Of a DNA stretch of 64,000 nt, positions 1 through 10,772 are shown piece after piece (position 1 is the stretch's first letter; every line of letters starts with the position of its first letter). The notes under the pieces were generated by a model that was not told the origin of the DNA, made no database searches, and saw only the letters and a list, made by a program, of their open reading frames with translations. The stretch spans positions 1 through 64,000 of the forward strand of contig OZ037857.1 in assembly GCA_964035575.1 (NCBI GenBank). Direction: 5' to 3'. A program made the position numbers and the translations under genes. This DNA comes from Rhynchopus sp. YZ270_cl-10 (Eukaryota; Euglenozoa; Diplonemea; Diplonemida; Diplonemidae).

Positions 1-1510
1 AGCTGCAACTGCAGCAGCAGCAACATCAGCAACAAGAGCAGCAGCAACAACAGCAGCAGCAACAGCAGCAACAGGAGCAACAACTTAAGCTGCATCAACA
101 GCAGTAGCAGGAGCCCCCTTCCCCCCCTTTTTTACCCCAAAAAGAGGCCTCTTGAGCCCAACAACCCAAGCAGCTGCAGCTTTGATAGCAGCAACAAAAA
201 CGTGTGTGGAGGCAACAAAGCAAAGAACTGTTGTCATAACAACCCACACCCCCCTTCCCCCCATGATATCCCCAAAAAGAGGCAATGTATGCCCAACCAC
301 ATCAGTGGCTGCAACTGTGATAGCAGCAAAAACGAAATCTTCGGAGTCCTGGGTGGGGTCCCAGTATCACCCCTGGTGTGCAGCAGCAGCAGTTCCAAAG
401 GCCTTTACAGCAGCAGTTCCAACAGCAGGCTCTACAGCTTTTTCACCAGCAGTTCCAAAGGCTTCTGCAGCAGCGGTTCCAACAGCAGGTCCAACAGCAG
501 TTCCAACAGCAGGCACAACAGCAGTTTAAACAGCAGTTCCAACGGCTTCTGCAGCAGCAGTTCCACGAGCGTTTCCAAAAGCAGTTCCAGCAGCAGTTCC
601 AACAGCAGGCACAACAGCAGTTTCAACTGCAGTTCCAAAGACTTCTGCAGCAGCAGCTCCAACGGCAGGTCCATCAGCAGTTCCAACAGCAGGCTCAACA
701 ACAGCAGTTTCAACAGCAAGGACTTCTGCGGCAGCAGCTCTAACGGCAGGTCCAACAGCAGTTCCAACAGTAGGCTTAACAGCAGTTTCAACAGCAGTTC
801 CACAGACTTCTGCAGCAGCGGTTCCAACAGCAGGTCCAGCAGCAGTTCCAACAGCAGGCACAACAACAGCAGTTTCAACAGCAGTTCCAATGGCTTCTGC
901 AGCAGCAGTTCCAACAGCGTTTCCAAAAGCAGTTCCAGCAACAGGCACAACAGCAGGCACAACAGCAGTTTCATCAGCAAGGACTTCTGCGGCAGCAGCT
1001 CCAACGGCAGGTCCATCAGCAGTTCCAACAGCAGGCTCAACAACAGCAGTTTCAACAGCAGTTCCAATGGCTTCTGCAGCAGCAGTTCCAACAGCGTTTC
1101 CAAAAGCAGTTCCAGCAACAGGCACAACAGCAGGCACAACAGCAGTTTCATCAGCAAGGACTTCTGCGGCAGCAGCTCTAACGGCAGGTCCAACAGCAGT
1201 TCCAACAGTAGGCTTAACAGCAGTTTCAACAGCAGTTCCACAGACTTCTGCAGCAGCGGTTCCAACAGCGTCTCCAAAAGCAGTTCCAGCAGCAGTTCCA
1301 ACAGCAGGCACAACAGCAGTTTCAACTGCAGTTCCAAAGACTTCTGCAGCAGCAGTTCCAACAGCAGGTCCAACAGCAGTTCCAACAGCAGGCACAACAG
1401 CAGTTTCAACTGCAGTTCCAAAGACTTCTGCAGCAGCAGTTCCAACAGCAGGTCCAACAGCAGCACCAACATCAACAGCAGACGCAGCAACAACATCAGC
1501 GACAACAACC
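1..1510. repeat. Degenerate CAG-type tandem repeat
   Basis: The stretch is built from variants of GCAGCAGTTCCAACAG with occasional CAACAA and CAGTTTCAACAG units. There is also higher-order duplication: a block starting at 884 recurs at 1061, an offset of 177 bp. Because the repeat rarely contains stops, several frames are open on both strands (Gln-rich and Ser/Asn-rich on plus, Leu-rich and Ala/Val-rich on minus). I therefore do not call any of them a protein. A poly-Gln frame running in from the left edge stops at 105-107 and could be the end of a gene outside the window. The array directly precedes the LINE and may be its 5' region or its target. Confidence 0.8.
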
Positions 1511-2370
1511 TAGGGGGTGGTGAGCGAGGTATGCTGGTGTTCGGGGTCAGCCTTGCGGGGCGAGAAGGACAGAGTGGCTGTGTGATGATGCGGGTGTGGC
1601 AAAAGGGGTGTGTACAGATAGAGTTTTGGTTCGACTGGTGGTGCAACCTCTGGGAGGTCTTCACCTCCTTGCGTCAGCCTGACCCCTGCTGGGTAGCCGA
1701 GGCACCTGAGTGGGGAGTGTTTGTGTCGTTCGCGGTCCTGGATCTGTGGAAGGACAGACGCGCCCCTACCCTCAGTCATCTCATTTTGTGGCTGGTGGGC
1801 AGGAGGACCAGGAGGACGCGACGAGGACACCGGTCCTTGAACTGGACCAAGTCACAGGCGGGCAGGCTCCGTCGGCGCAAGGCGCCCTGCAATCGTCCGC
1901 CCTCCCCGGCAGCGCACCCAGTTTTCCGCAGGATCAGGGTCGCCGATGCGTTGAGAGGTGCTTTGCAGTGTGTGGCCATCTGGGTTCTGGTTTTTGTGGG
2001 GTCTGAGCTTGGGAGGTCAGCGCCACATGCTTTGGGTTGTGCGCTTTTTCGGGACGCGGAGGTGCTGGGGGTGGGTCTGCTGCGGGGACTGTGCCGCGCA
2101 CGCAGGGGGTGGCGGTGGCTGGAAGGGGCGAGCGAGCGAGTGCACCGATGGACCGGAGGGATCCGAGTGGCTGCCAGCTTGGTGAGAGCCAGTGTGATGG
2201 GGGTGGGTCAGTTGTCGGTGCGTGCAGCCGAGTGGGTGTGGGTTGCATGGTCCGCAGGTGGTTGTTTGGCGGGTTTTGTGGCACTGGTCGGCGTCGCGCG
2301 CCCACTTGGCTGGGTTCTTCTCTTGGAGGTGCGCCGTGTGGCAGCACGCAGGTGGACTCGTAGGATCGGG

Positions 2371-5300
2371 ATGGCATTTGGCATGCTGGCGGTGTCCCTA
2401 CTGGTCTTGCTGTCGTTGTTGTGGCGAGCGGTGACGCCCTGGGACCTGCGCCCTGCCCCTGCTGATCCGGAGCACCCGGTAAGCTTGTCCCCGTTTGCGT
2501 TGACCGGTGGGTGCGCAAACGTGAACGCTCCTGCGTATACAGAGCAGGCGGTGTCTGTGGACGCGACTCTGGCGAAGTTTGGAGCTAAACGCATCCCCAA
2601 CGTGTCTACTAATGATTGTGGTTATGTGGCACTACACCTCTGGGACCACGACACGCAGCCGGACGTGAGGGCAATGCGCAAGCAGCTGTATGACACAGCA
2701 GTGGAGGTGTCGAACCGCCTGGTGCAGGTGCTGGGGTCGCAGGAGGCCATGACGGAGTTTGCCAATGGTGTGACCGGCGAGGCCCACCTCAACCACTTGG
2801 GGCTTCAGCTCACCGCGACAGCATCCCGCATCAACATCGTGGTGGTGCAGGCGTCGGAAGAGAACCCCCTCGTGCGCATCACCCCTGGTAGCAAAAGAGT
2901 CGCCAAGTCGTACGCGGAGAGCTTCCAAGCGAAACTTCCCACGGTCGTCATCGCTCTCTGTGACTCTCACTTTGAGGCAGTGGAGCTTGTCCCGGAGGTG
3001 GGGAAGACCAAGGAGGGGATGGCAGAGAAGATGAGGAAGGAGGCTCGGCAGGCAGTGCTGGACACAGCGCATTTGGATGGCATCATCCCCACCAACACCA
3101 CCACCACCGCCCCCCTGGCTACCAAGCTGGGACACATCAATGCGGATCGGGTGTTCTGCCCCTTTGATGGATGCAGAGCGGGAATTTTGTCTTCGAGTGA
3201 TGCGGTCGGGGGCCTGTCTCGTAAGGGCTTGCTGCAGCACATGCGTCGCCACCAGGCGGATGGGGCGTACATCCCCGACGAGCTGTTGGGCCACTTGGGC
3301 ATGTCGCGCTGTGCGAACGATCAGTGCGACATGCTATTGCCGCAGAGCAAGGAGGTCTGCAACACCTGTACGGTGCACTTTGGCGAAGAAGGCTTCACCG
3401 CTCCGTCTCCCTCCAGTCGAGGAATGCTGACAGATCAGGATGACCTCCCCTCCTTTGAAGTCATGGGGACCACCAGGATCCAGCTGAAGGGCGGGTGCCC
3501 AGACAAACACCTGCAGCTGTACAGCGAGCTCTTCCTGAGGGTTCTTATGGACATCCTTGAGTACCAAGACGAGGTGGCATGGAAGCGCCTTGCACTGTTC
3601 TTCACTGTGTTGCACCGGACACGGACAGAACGAGGGGGCAAGGACCAGGAGCGACGTTTGACGAGCACCTGGGGGAAGGACTTGGAGGCTTGGAAGGCTG
3701 GCCAGTATGTCGCCCTGTGGGAGCAAACGGTAGAGGAGCGGAAGCCAAGGCCCTCTGGGTGGTCGGATGAGGACACTGACGAAGGGAGACGGAAGCGCAC
3801 CATCGCCAAAGCGAGAGCAGGACTCCCGAGCCAGGCCATGTCTTGCGCTACCAGCGACGGCCTCGCCCCACAGACACCGGCGACGCTGGAAAAGCTTCAG
3901 ACGAAGCACCCAGCCGCTGCCGACTCCAAGGCCCTGGAGCAGGCGGATTGGCCCCAGCCTCAGGAGGTCCCACCAGTGACAGTGGTGGAGGTGATGAAGG
4001 CCCTGCGGAGCATGCCGAAGTCATCGGCGGCGGGTCCCTCGAACGTGACGGGCGCGCACCTTCGTACACTTTGCCTACAGAGGCGGGCTAAGGGCACTTT
4101 GGCAGCGCTGGCCGCAGTGTTGACGTCTTTGGCACGAGGAAATGCTCCAGTGGAGGTGGCTGAGTTCTTCGCCGGCGCTAACTTGGTGGCTCTCCGGAAG
4201 CCTGCAAAGGGGCCGGGCCTGGAGGAGGACGTGCGACCGATTGCGGTTGGGGACACTCTCCGCAGACTGGTGGGAAAGATTCTGTCGGCGCGAGTGCGGG
4301 TGCCTGCTAGGACGCTTCTTCTTCGAGGGAACCAGGTGGGGGTGGCAACGGCAAGGGGGGCGGCAGTGGCGACTGATGTTATCTCGCAGTACGCCGTGCG
4401 CAACCGCGGAAAAGGTAAAGTCATTTTGAAAATTGACTACCGTAACGCGTTCAACTGCGTAGACCGCCTGTCGATGCTAAGAGCGGTCGACGCGAACCTC
4501 CCCGAGCTGGCCCCATGGGTGCGATGGTGTTACCTGGAGCCCTCCAGCCTGTTTTATGGTGGAGATACCATAAGGTCACAGCGCGGAGCTCAACAAGGAG
4601 ATCCCTTGGGCCCGCTTCTCTTCTCCCTGACCATCCACCAGATGGCGCTAGAGCTGAAGGGGCACCCAGGCCTGGATGGGACTTTGTGGTACCTCGATGA
4701 CGGCTCTCTGCGGGGGTCCCCTAAGGCGGTTTTTGAGGCGTACCAGGTTCTGTGCACTCGTAGCTCCGAACTGGGGTTGGAGGTGAACGCGAACAAGTGT
4801 GAGCTCATCTCCACTGGTGGCGTCTCCAAGGAGGATCTCGAGGCCGTGGGGTTCACGTTGAACGAGGGTGGACAGGACGCCATGGGTGAAGGCGGGTTCC
4901 GGCTGTTGGATGTGGATGGGTTCGACTTCTTGGGCATCCCCATTGGGTCTGCGGCTTTCTGCGAGGAGTACATGGCCCAGAAGGTGGACGATTCCCGCCG
5001 CAACCTGGAAGCCCTTGTGGACCTCGGGGACTCCCAGGCAGCCTTCTACGTACTGAGATACTGCGAAGGCTACTGCCGCATGGTGTTCTACATGCGGGGG
5101 ATCCCACAGTGCGCGGAGTACCTGACGGCCTTTGACGACCTGATCGACAGGTGCCTGGCTGCGCTTCTGCATGACCCGGATGGGGCGCTGCCGGAGTTGG
5201 CAAGGGCGCAGGCGGCGCTTCCTGTGGCGCTTGGGGGGCTGGGTATCCGTCGCACCGTGGACCATCGGACAGCTGCGTCCCTCGCCTCTCAGTCAGGGAA

Positions 5301-8300
5301 CCTGCAACTGTCGCAGGCCTTGGACCCTGCCTTCACCTGGGATGAGGAGAGATGGAACAGCGCGGCTGAGGAGTACAACTCCAGGGTACCGGTGGCGTTT
5401 CACGTGGACAGGGCCCAGCCGAAGAAGATCCTGGAGCAGCAGAGTCTGTCATCTGCGGTGATTGACGCCCAGGCAGACAAGTTGATGCAACAGCTCTGCA
5501 TGCGAGACCGAGCACGGATGAAGTCCCTTCTCCTGCCGCTTTCCGGGACGTACCTCACGGCGACACCCTCAGCAAGGAACCAGATGTCTTCAGCGGATTT
5601 TGCGGTTGTGACCCGTTTCCGACTAGGGGTGGCCATCCATGCGGAGGGAACGACTTGCTCGGCATGTCAGGGGGGGCAGAAAAGGGTTGTCATGGACTCC
5701 TTTGGCGACCACACCTTTGGCTGCCCCTACTCCAAACACCGCGTCGCCCGCCACAACGCCTTGCGGGATTCGGTGTACCGAGCTGCTCAAGGGGCGGGCT
5801 TGGACCCTGCTTTGGAGGAGACCGTGCGAGTGGAGTTGGAGTCGAAGAAGCGGCCAGGCGACGTCTACCTCCCAGTAGGAGTGGCGGAAAATGGACCTCG
5901 TTGTTTGGACATCACCCACGTGTGCCCCACCTTGCCTTCCTACAGAACAGGGGCCTCGAAGTTTGTGGGCTGGTCGGCGAAGAACCAGGGCCAGGTCAAA
6001 CGGGAGAAGCACGAGCGGGATTTGAACAAGATCAATACCAAGTTCTCCCCTATTGTGTTTGAAGCCTTCGGGGGTGCAGGCGACGAGGCGAACCTCTTGA
6101 TTGCGCAGCTTGGAGGCCTGACGACGGGACAGACGTCGCACCTGACAGGGTCGGCAGAGTTGCGCATCCGGGAGAGCATTGCGGTGGCGTACCAGAAAAA
6201 GGTCGCATCTTCCTTTCTGGAGCGGGGTGCTATGTGTGTAGGGATTGCCACCCTGAAGCGGGAGCCGTGTGTGGAGGTAGATGTGGCACCGTCTGCAGAG
6301 GACATGGACCGGTTTGGACGCCGCAGTGCAGGGGCCGTGGAACCTCTCTGTGACGATGCGAACCCTGACGACGATATGAGTCGTCCTGCAGACCGAACGG
6401 AGGAGCAGCAGGGGAAGCGCAAGAGGGACGTGAAGCCGGACCACGTGGAGCCACCGAGGAAGCGGACCGGGAGGTTCGATTCGGCCACCGTGATTCCGGA
6501 AGGGCCTGGTCTCGATGTGGTGCGTGAGTGGGAGTTTTTGCGTGAGTGCCGGGCAGCGCAGAGGCCTCGGGCGACGGAGCAGGCGGCCAAGCTGGGAGCC
6601 TCGAAGGTGACTTGGTCGTTTGTGGCGGGGGACTGTGCTTTTGAGGCTTTGCTCTTCGCCACTGGGCGCACGGATTTGACGGTGGAGGGTCTGCGCCAGG
6701 CGGCAGTGAAGAAGGTCCAGGGCCGCGCTGATCTGTCGAGTGCGGCTGTCCCTAATTTTGGGGTCTGGCAGCGGCTGATGACGAGTGGGGACAGAGGAGA
6801 CGAGCGTACGTGGGCGGATGCCATTGCAGTGGCGGGGGCAGGGGAGGCTCTTGAGGTATCTGTGGTCATCCTCAACGAGTTCGCCCGCCCTTCTCTGATG
6901 GTGCCAAGAAAACGGCCTAAGGCAGTGGTCCTTCTCCTCCACTCGGGTGACCAGGATGCGGCAGATGGATCCGGCAGTATCCCGGGACACTACGAGCCCC
7001 TCACCATGGACCCGGCTCTGCAGCAGCACATCCTGTCTTTTGAGGCCACAGGTGGTAAGGGGGAGTGCCAGTCAGAGCGCCCCATGGCTTTTGTGGGAGC
7101 GAGGGAGGCGGAGGCGTCGAACACTTTCCTGCAGTGCGAACAATGCAGCAAGCTCTTCGATGCGTCGGACGCACACTTCTGCTGTCACACGTGTGGTGGC
7201 TTGGCATGTCTGCACTGCGCTCAGGGGTCCAAGCACTGCCCTCTGTCGCAAATTGGCAGGGCGGAATACTTCAGTGCCCTGTCTTTTTTGCACTCGAATG
7301 TTCCGGCTCAGGCTGCCTCTGCGGAGGGGAGCGGAGACCCACCACCTAAACGGGCTCCTTCTCCAGCAGTGCCAGCTCCCGAGGGCGAGGACGTCGAGGA
7401 GGTAGACATGCCAATGGCGGGCGAAGAGGGGCAGCAGGCAGAACAGAAGCAGCAGAAGCACGAGAAGCAACGGAAACAGCAGAAGCAGCAACAACAAAAG
7501 GCGGACCAGGAGAAGAAGGAAGCGTTGCAGCGTGCGTCGGACGCGTGGCAGCAAGCCCTGGAGGTACGGCGGGAGCATCGTCGGTCGTGGGGACCGGATT
7601 TGGCCGCGCTTCGGGGCACTTTTGGCGACCGCCAGCAGGAGTTGAGTCGTTTCCTGGAGGAACAGAATGTGCGTCTGGACCAGGCGAAGGCGGCGGACAG
7701 GCATCGTGTGGAGGAGCTGACCGCCAGGCACAAGCGGGAACTCGCAGAGGACGCGAAGAAGATGCATGCGCAGTACTTGGAAGACTGCGATCGGCACCCC
7801 GAAGCAGGAGAGTCGCTCCGGGCGGAGTATGACAGGCAACGCTGCGAGAGGCATTACGCCATCGCAGCTAAGCATGAGTCGGAGCAGAAGGCGACCACTC
7901 TGTTGTTGACGGCGGTGAACCTCTCCCGACAGCTGGAGGCAGAACGCATGGTGGCATACGGGCGGTGCTTTGGGGTGGTGTGCGAAGGGCGGCTATTCCT
8001 CCCCTGCCATGCGGTGCGGAGAGCGGTGGGCGACGACCCTGAAGGACTCGAACCTGACTGTGTCGGCGACTGGATGGCTCTCTTTGGTCCTCAAGGTGCT
8101 TCTCCGTGCCCGGGCGAGTTCCTGTACTGCTGGGCGACACAGCAGCCGTGGAGTGGGAACGGGGAGGGGGACGGTGATTGCCCGGAGTCGGTGGTCGCCC
8201 GTCAGGCGGTTAGGAAGATAGCAGGGGAGGCCGGATACTGCGACACCTGGGGCAAGACCAGCGCGGTCATCGTCGTTCGGGAAGGCAGGGTCAGCTGGGG

Positions 8301-9243
8301 AACCCCTTCTCGGGATCAGCTGGAGGAGGAGGTGGGGCGACAGGCCGAGGCGGCAGACTCCGAGGTGCGTGTGAAGGTGGAGGAGATGGATGATGATGAG
8401 CAGGAGCAGGAGGAGGACCTCGACACCGCGATGGAGGGGGCGGATCGCTCGCATTCTCTGTCAGTGGAAGGCATCCCTGACCAGAAGAAGCAAGCGAGGG
8501 TGAGGGAATTGCTGAGGGCGCAGAGCGAGGCTTGGATGTGGACGGAGGAGGAGCGGACGGAGAGGGGGGGTCTTTTCCCGTGCCTCACCATGGGGTCGCC
8601 GGTGCCTTCTTCTGTGACGAAGTGGATCTCCCTGTTCCACTACCGTCAGGGAGAGAAACAGGATGGCAGACCCTTGTTGTCACTCCCCCTCTCTACCGCT
8701 ACTTTCACTCAGTGGTATGAGGTGATGAAGGTGGTGGGTTTGCATGAGTGGTCGGTTCAGGAAAAGTGCAAGGCAAAGTCGACGTTGCATGCCCTGACGG
8801 ACAACCGGAGCAGTAGGGGGCAGGCCTTTGCAGCGGAGAGTACAAGGAGGGAGAATGAGGCACGAGCGGCTCGAGAGGGAATAGGCCGACAACCTCAAGC
8901 CTCCTCTTCTTCTTCTTCTTCCTCCACCTCTGCAGGCCGTGGCACTACAACCTCCATCGCCCAACCTGCAGTCTCCACTTCTTCCTCCTCCTCATCGGCA
9001 GGCCGTGGCAATGCAACCTCCTCCGCCCAACCTGCTCCTTCCCCAGCTCCCAAAGGACCCCAGCGCCATGCAGCTCAGGGTAGGTCCAACACGTCGAACG
9101 TGTTCACCGACGCAGTGGCACAAGCGACGCAGCATGTGCTCTCGCCCCAGGAGGTGCAGAGAGGGCGCAATGGTCGCGGTGGTGGACAGAAGGGGAGACA
9201 GAGCGGAGGAAGGAAGGGGAAAAAGGGGAATAAAAAGAATTAG
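2371..9243 (+). CDS. LINE polyprotein: OTU - C2H2 finger - RT - RLE endonuclease - OTU - zinc finger - coiled coil
   Basis: The frame is open from 202, but that codon is GTG and the first kilobase is repeat. I chose the last ATG before the first recognisable domain; ATGs at 1531 and 2197 are alternatives. Domains by nucleotide: OTU-like cysteine protease (NDCGY, Cys codon 2617; SHFE, His 2968). C2H2 finger (Cys 3157 and 3172, His 3238 and 3250). Reverse transcriptase about 4180-5000 (KIDYRNAF, Asp 4435; YLDD at 4690). Cys/His cluster from 5656 followed by a restriction-like endonuclease (RPGD, Asp 5860; LDI, Asp 5908). Second OTU-like domain (GDCAF, Cys 6634; GHYEP, His 6988). Cys-rich finger from 7135. 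Gln/Lys-rich coiled coil 7440-7900. Acidic and Ser-rich tail. RT and endonuclease would carry out target-primed reverse transcription; the OTU roles are unknown. At 2,290 aa it is much longer than the usual R2-type protein of 1,000-1,300 aa. Confidence 0.85.
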   Translation: MAFGMLAVSLLVLLSLLWRAVTPWDLRPAPADPEHPVSLSPFALTGGCANVNAPAYTEQAVSVDATLAKFGAKRIPNVSTNDCGYVALHLWDHDTQPDVRAMRKQLYDTAVEVSNRLVQVLGSQEAMTEFANGVTGEAHLNHLGLQLTATASRINIVVVQASEENPLVRITPGSKRVAKSYAESFQAKLPTVVIALCDSHFEAVELVPEVGKTKEGMAEKMRKEARQAVLDTAHLDGIIPTNTTTTAPLATKLGHINADRVFCPFDGCRAGILSSSDAVGGLSRKGLLQHMRRHQADGAYIPDELLGHLGMSRCANDQCDMLLPQSKEVCNTCTVHFGEEGFTAPSPSSRGMLTDQDDLPSFEVMGTTRIQLKGGCPDKHLQLYSELFLRVLMDILEYQDEVAWKRLALFFTVLHRTRTERGGKDQERRLTSTWGKDLEAWKAGQYVALWEQTVEERKPRPSGWSDEDTDEGRRKRTIAKARAGLPSQAMSCATSDGLAPQTPATLEKLQTKHPAAADSKALEQADWPQPQEVPPVTVVEVMKALRSMPKSSAAGPSNVTGAHLRTLCLQRRAKGTLAALAAVLTSLARGNAPVEVAEFFAGANLVALRKPAKGPGLEEDVRPIAVGDTLRRLVGKILSARVRVPARTLLLRGNQVGVATARGAAVATDVISQYAVRNRGKGKVILKIDYRNAFNCVDRLSMLRAVDANLPELAPWVRWCYLEPSSLFYGGDTIRSQRGAQQGDPLGPLLFSLTIHQMALELKGHPGLDGTLWYLDDGSLRGSPKAVFEAYQVLCTRSSELGLEVNANKCELISTGGVSKEDLEAVGFTLNEGGQDAMGEGGFRLLDVDGFDFLGIPIGSAAFCEEYMAQKVDDSRRNLEALVDLGDSQAAFYVLRYCEGYCRMVFYMRGIPQCAEYLTAFDDLIDRCLAALLHDPDGALPELARAQAALPVALGGLGIRRTVDHRTAASLASQSGNLQLSQALDPAFTWDEERWNSAAEEYNSRVPVAFHVDRAQPKKILEQQSLSSAVIDAQADKLMQQLCMRDRARMKSLLLPLSGTYLTATPSARNQMSSADFAVVTRFRLGVAIHAEGTTCSACQGGQKRVVMDSFGDHTFGCPYSKHRVARHNALRDSVYRAAQGAGLDPALEETVRVELESKKRPGDVYLPVGVAENGPRCLDITHVCPTLPSYRTGASKFVGWSAKNQGQVKREKHERDLNKINTKFSPIVFEAFGGAGDEANLLIAQLGGLTTGQTSHLTGSAELRIRESIAVAYQKKVASSFLERGAMCVGIATLKREPCVEVDVAPSAEDMDRFGRRSAGAVEPLCDDANPDDDMSRPADRTEEQQGKRKRDVKPDHVEPPRKRTGRFDSATVIPEGPGLDVVREWEFLRECRAAQRPRATEQAAKLGASKVTWSFVAGDCAFEALLFATGRTDLTVEGLRQAAVKKVQGRADLSSAAVPNFGVWQRLMTSGDRGDERTWADAIAVAGAGEALEVSVVILNEFARPSLMVPRKRPKAVVLLLHSGDQDAADGSGSIPGHYEPLTMDPALQQHILSFEATGGKGECQSERPMAFVGAREAEASNTFLQCEQCSKLFDASDAHFCCHTCGGLACLHCAQGSKHCPLSQIGRAEYFSALSFLHSNVPAQAASAEGSGDPPPKRAPSPAVPAPEGEDVEEVDMPMAGEEGQQAEQKQQKHEKQRKQQKQQQQKADQEKKEALQRASDAWQQALEVRREHRRSWGPDLAALRGTFGDRQQELSRFLEEQNVRLDQAKAADRHRVEELTARHKRELAEDAKKMHAQYLEDCDRHPEAGESLRAEYDRQRCERHYAIAAKHESEQKATTLLLTAVNLSRQLEAERMVAYGRCFGVVCEGRLFLPCHAVRRAVGDDPEGLEPDCVGDWMALFGPQGASPCPGEFLYCWATQQPWSGNGEGDGDCPESVVARQAVRKIAGEAGYCDTWGKTSAVIVVREGRVSWGTPSRDQLEEEVGRQAEAADSEVRVKVEEMDDDEQEQEEDLDTAMEGADRSHSLSVEGIPDQKKQARVRELLRAQSEAWMWTEEERTERGGLFPCLTMGSPVPSSVTKWISLFHYRQGEKQDGRPLLSLPLSTATFTQWYEVMKVVGLHEWSVQEKCKAKSTLHALTDNRSSRGQAFAAESTRRENEARAAREGIGRQPQASSSSSSSSTSAGRGTTTSIAQPAVSTSSSSSSAGRGNATSSAQPAPSPAPKGPQRHAAQGRSNTSNVFTDAVAQATQHVLSPQEVQRGRNGRGGGQKGRQSGGRKGKKGNKKN

Positions 9244-10230
9244 AGAGTTAGAGAGTTAGAGGGTGAGAGTGTGTGTGTAGAAGCGTGTAGAGAATGACAG
9301 TTTGCCCCATGTTTATTTTTAACCCTTTTTATTTTGTGTTTTTGGTTCTTTTCATCCTTTGGGGTTTGCCCCCCCTTTCCCCCCTTTCCGCCCCCCTTCC
9401 TATTTGTTAATATTTTTGGTTGGCTGCTGGCTAGGACGGGTCTACCCCAGCGACGGCCCTTACCCCTTGGACGAGGCTCTGAGGGTAGAGGGCAGTCTCG
9501 GAGTAAGACCTGTCTAAGAGCCAGGCCAGTGGCATCAGGAGCCATTGGGCCACTTTTATAGATTGTGCAGTAGAGTAGAGTTTGTACAGAACTCTTGTCC
9601 TTTGAGTTCCTTTTTTCACTCCTTTAGTTTTTCATTTTTACCTTGTGAAGGTCAATTTCAATTTTTCATTTTTCAAAACCACCACAGGTAAGCACGAGAC
9701 CCACCATTGTTGTTGTTGATTTTGTTGTGCGTTATTGTTGTTTTCCCCTTTGGGTGTCAGTCAGTCGGGTCAGGTCACACTTACTGAAGTTCTCAAAAAT
9801 TTTCACCAAAAAGAAAACTACTAAAAAGATTATGGAACTTCCTTTTTATTTGTTTGTGTGTTACAGAGGAAACGGCTCACTCAATCCCCTCCTTCTCCTC
9901 CCCTCCCCTCCCCAAGACAAAGCAAAATAAAACTACACCGGTAGACAGAGCAACCCTCCCGTCCCATCCCCTCCCCTTTTCCTTTTGGGAAAAATTGCAC
10001 TCACATACTACCCTTTTGCTTATTTGCAGGGAAGTGTTGGTTGTAGTTGTCCCACATGCTTTCTATTTTAGTGCCACTAACTGTGTTTTCAGGCACTGTC
10101 TTGCCAGTACAATAGTAAAGTGCCCTTGTCTGGACATCTAGCTGTTTACATACTCGCTTGACTAGTAAGTACCCCCTCTGTCACTGGATGTAGATAAAAA
10201 AAGCGAGCCTAGGGCTAAGTTGAACAACAC

Positions 10231-10231
<1 letters not shown>
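9244..10231 (+). other. Putative LINE 3' untranslated region
   Basis: No credible ORF is present. The start has short AGAGTT repeats right after the stop codon. A stretch from about 9689 (GTAAGC) to 9866 (TTACAG) has the look of an intron but joins no coding sequence. It runs directly into the poly(A) tract. Confidence 0.4.
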
Positions 10232-10263
<32 letters not shown>

Positions 10264-10265
<2 letters not shown>

Positions 10266-10623
10266 ACTCAACGGCCTTCTCTCTGCCCAGGACACGCCAC
10301 TAGGAGGCGACAGGTAGGACCCACACAAGGGGGAAAACAAGTGGGGGAAAGGGGATAAGGGGAGAAGCAAAGGACAAGATGGGGTAGTGTGTAGCAAAAC
10401 GTGTGTGCCCCTTTTTTTTTTTTTTTTTTTTTTTATTATTTTTTTTTTTTTTTTATAATTTGTACCTGTAAAAGTCATATGGGGCATACTTTTGCGCCCC
10501 CTGTGCACCCTTTTTCAGGGGTGAAATGCCCCCTGTGCACCATATCCAAAACCACTTCCGGGAGGTTTCGGGAGGGTTTCGGGAACCAAAAAAAGCCGCC
10601 CCCTGTGCACCTTAGATACCAGA
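10264..10623. repeat. Poly(T) runs and three copies of GCCCCCTGTGCACC
   Basis: Two long T runs lie at about 10411-10455. After them the 14-mer GCCCCCTGTGCACC occurs near 10495, 10528 and 10598. Nothing coding is seen. The poly(T) may be the poly(A) end of a short element on the minus strand. Confidence 0.5.
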
Positions 10624-10772
10624 TACCAGGAGCTAAGGAGCTAAGGAGCTAAGGAGCTAAGGAGCTAAGGAGCTAAGGAGCTAAGGAGCTAAGGAGCTAA
10701 GGAGCTAAGGAGCTAAGGAGCTAAGGAGCTAAGGAGCTAAGGAGCTAAGGAGCTAAGGAGCTAAGGAGCTAA
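10624..10772. repeat. Minisatellite, 8-bp unit AAGGAGCT, about 18 copies
   Basis: Perfect or near-perfect head-to-tail copies of AAGGAGCT. No gene overlaps it. Confidence 0.95.

Larger units (their letters stand above)
1511..10263 (+). mobile_element. LINE (non-LTR retrotransposon), restriction-like-endonuclease group, with poly(A) end
   Basis: One giant open frame carries zinc fingers, a reverse transcriptase and a PD-(D/E)xK-like endonuclease downstream of the RT. That order is known from the R2/NeSL-type group of LINEs. It is followed by about 1 kb without a long ORF and a run of 32 A at 10232-10263, which I take as the 3' end. The 5' boundary is not visible because the element merges into the CAG-type repeat. 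There is only one copy in the window, so exact ends and target-site duplication cannot be fixed. No internal break is seen in the long frame, so it may be young. Confidence 0.6.

Noticed and set aside
432-1664. Long Leu-rich and Ala/Val-rich minus-strand frames in the CAG-type repeat
   Set aside because: They are alternative readings of a stop-free repeat with no domain and no start or stop context.
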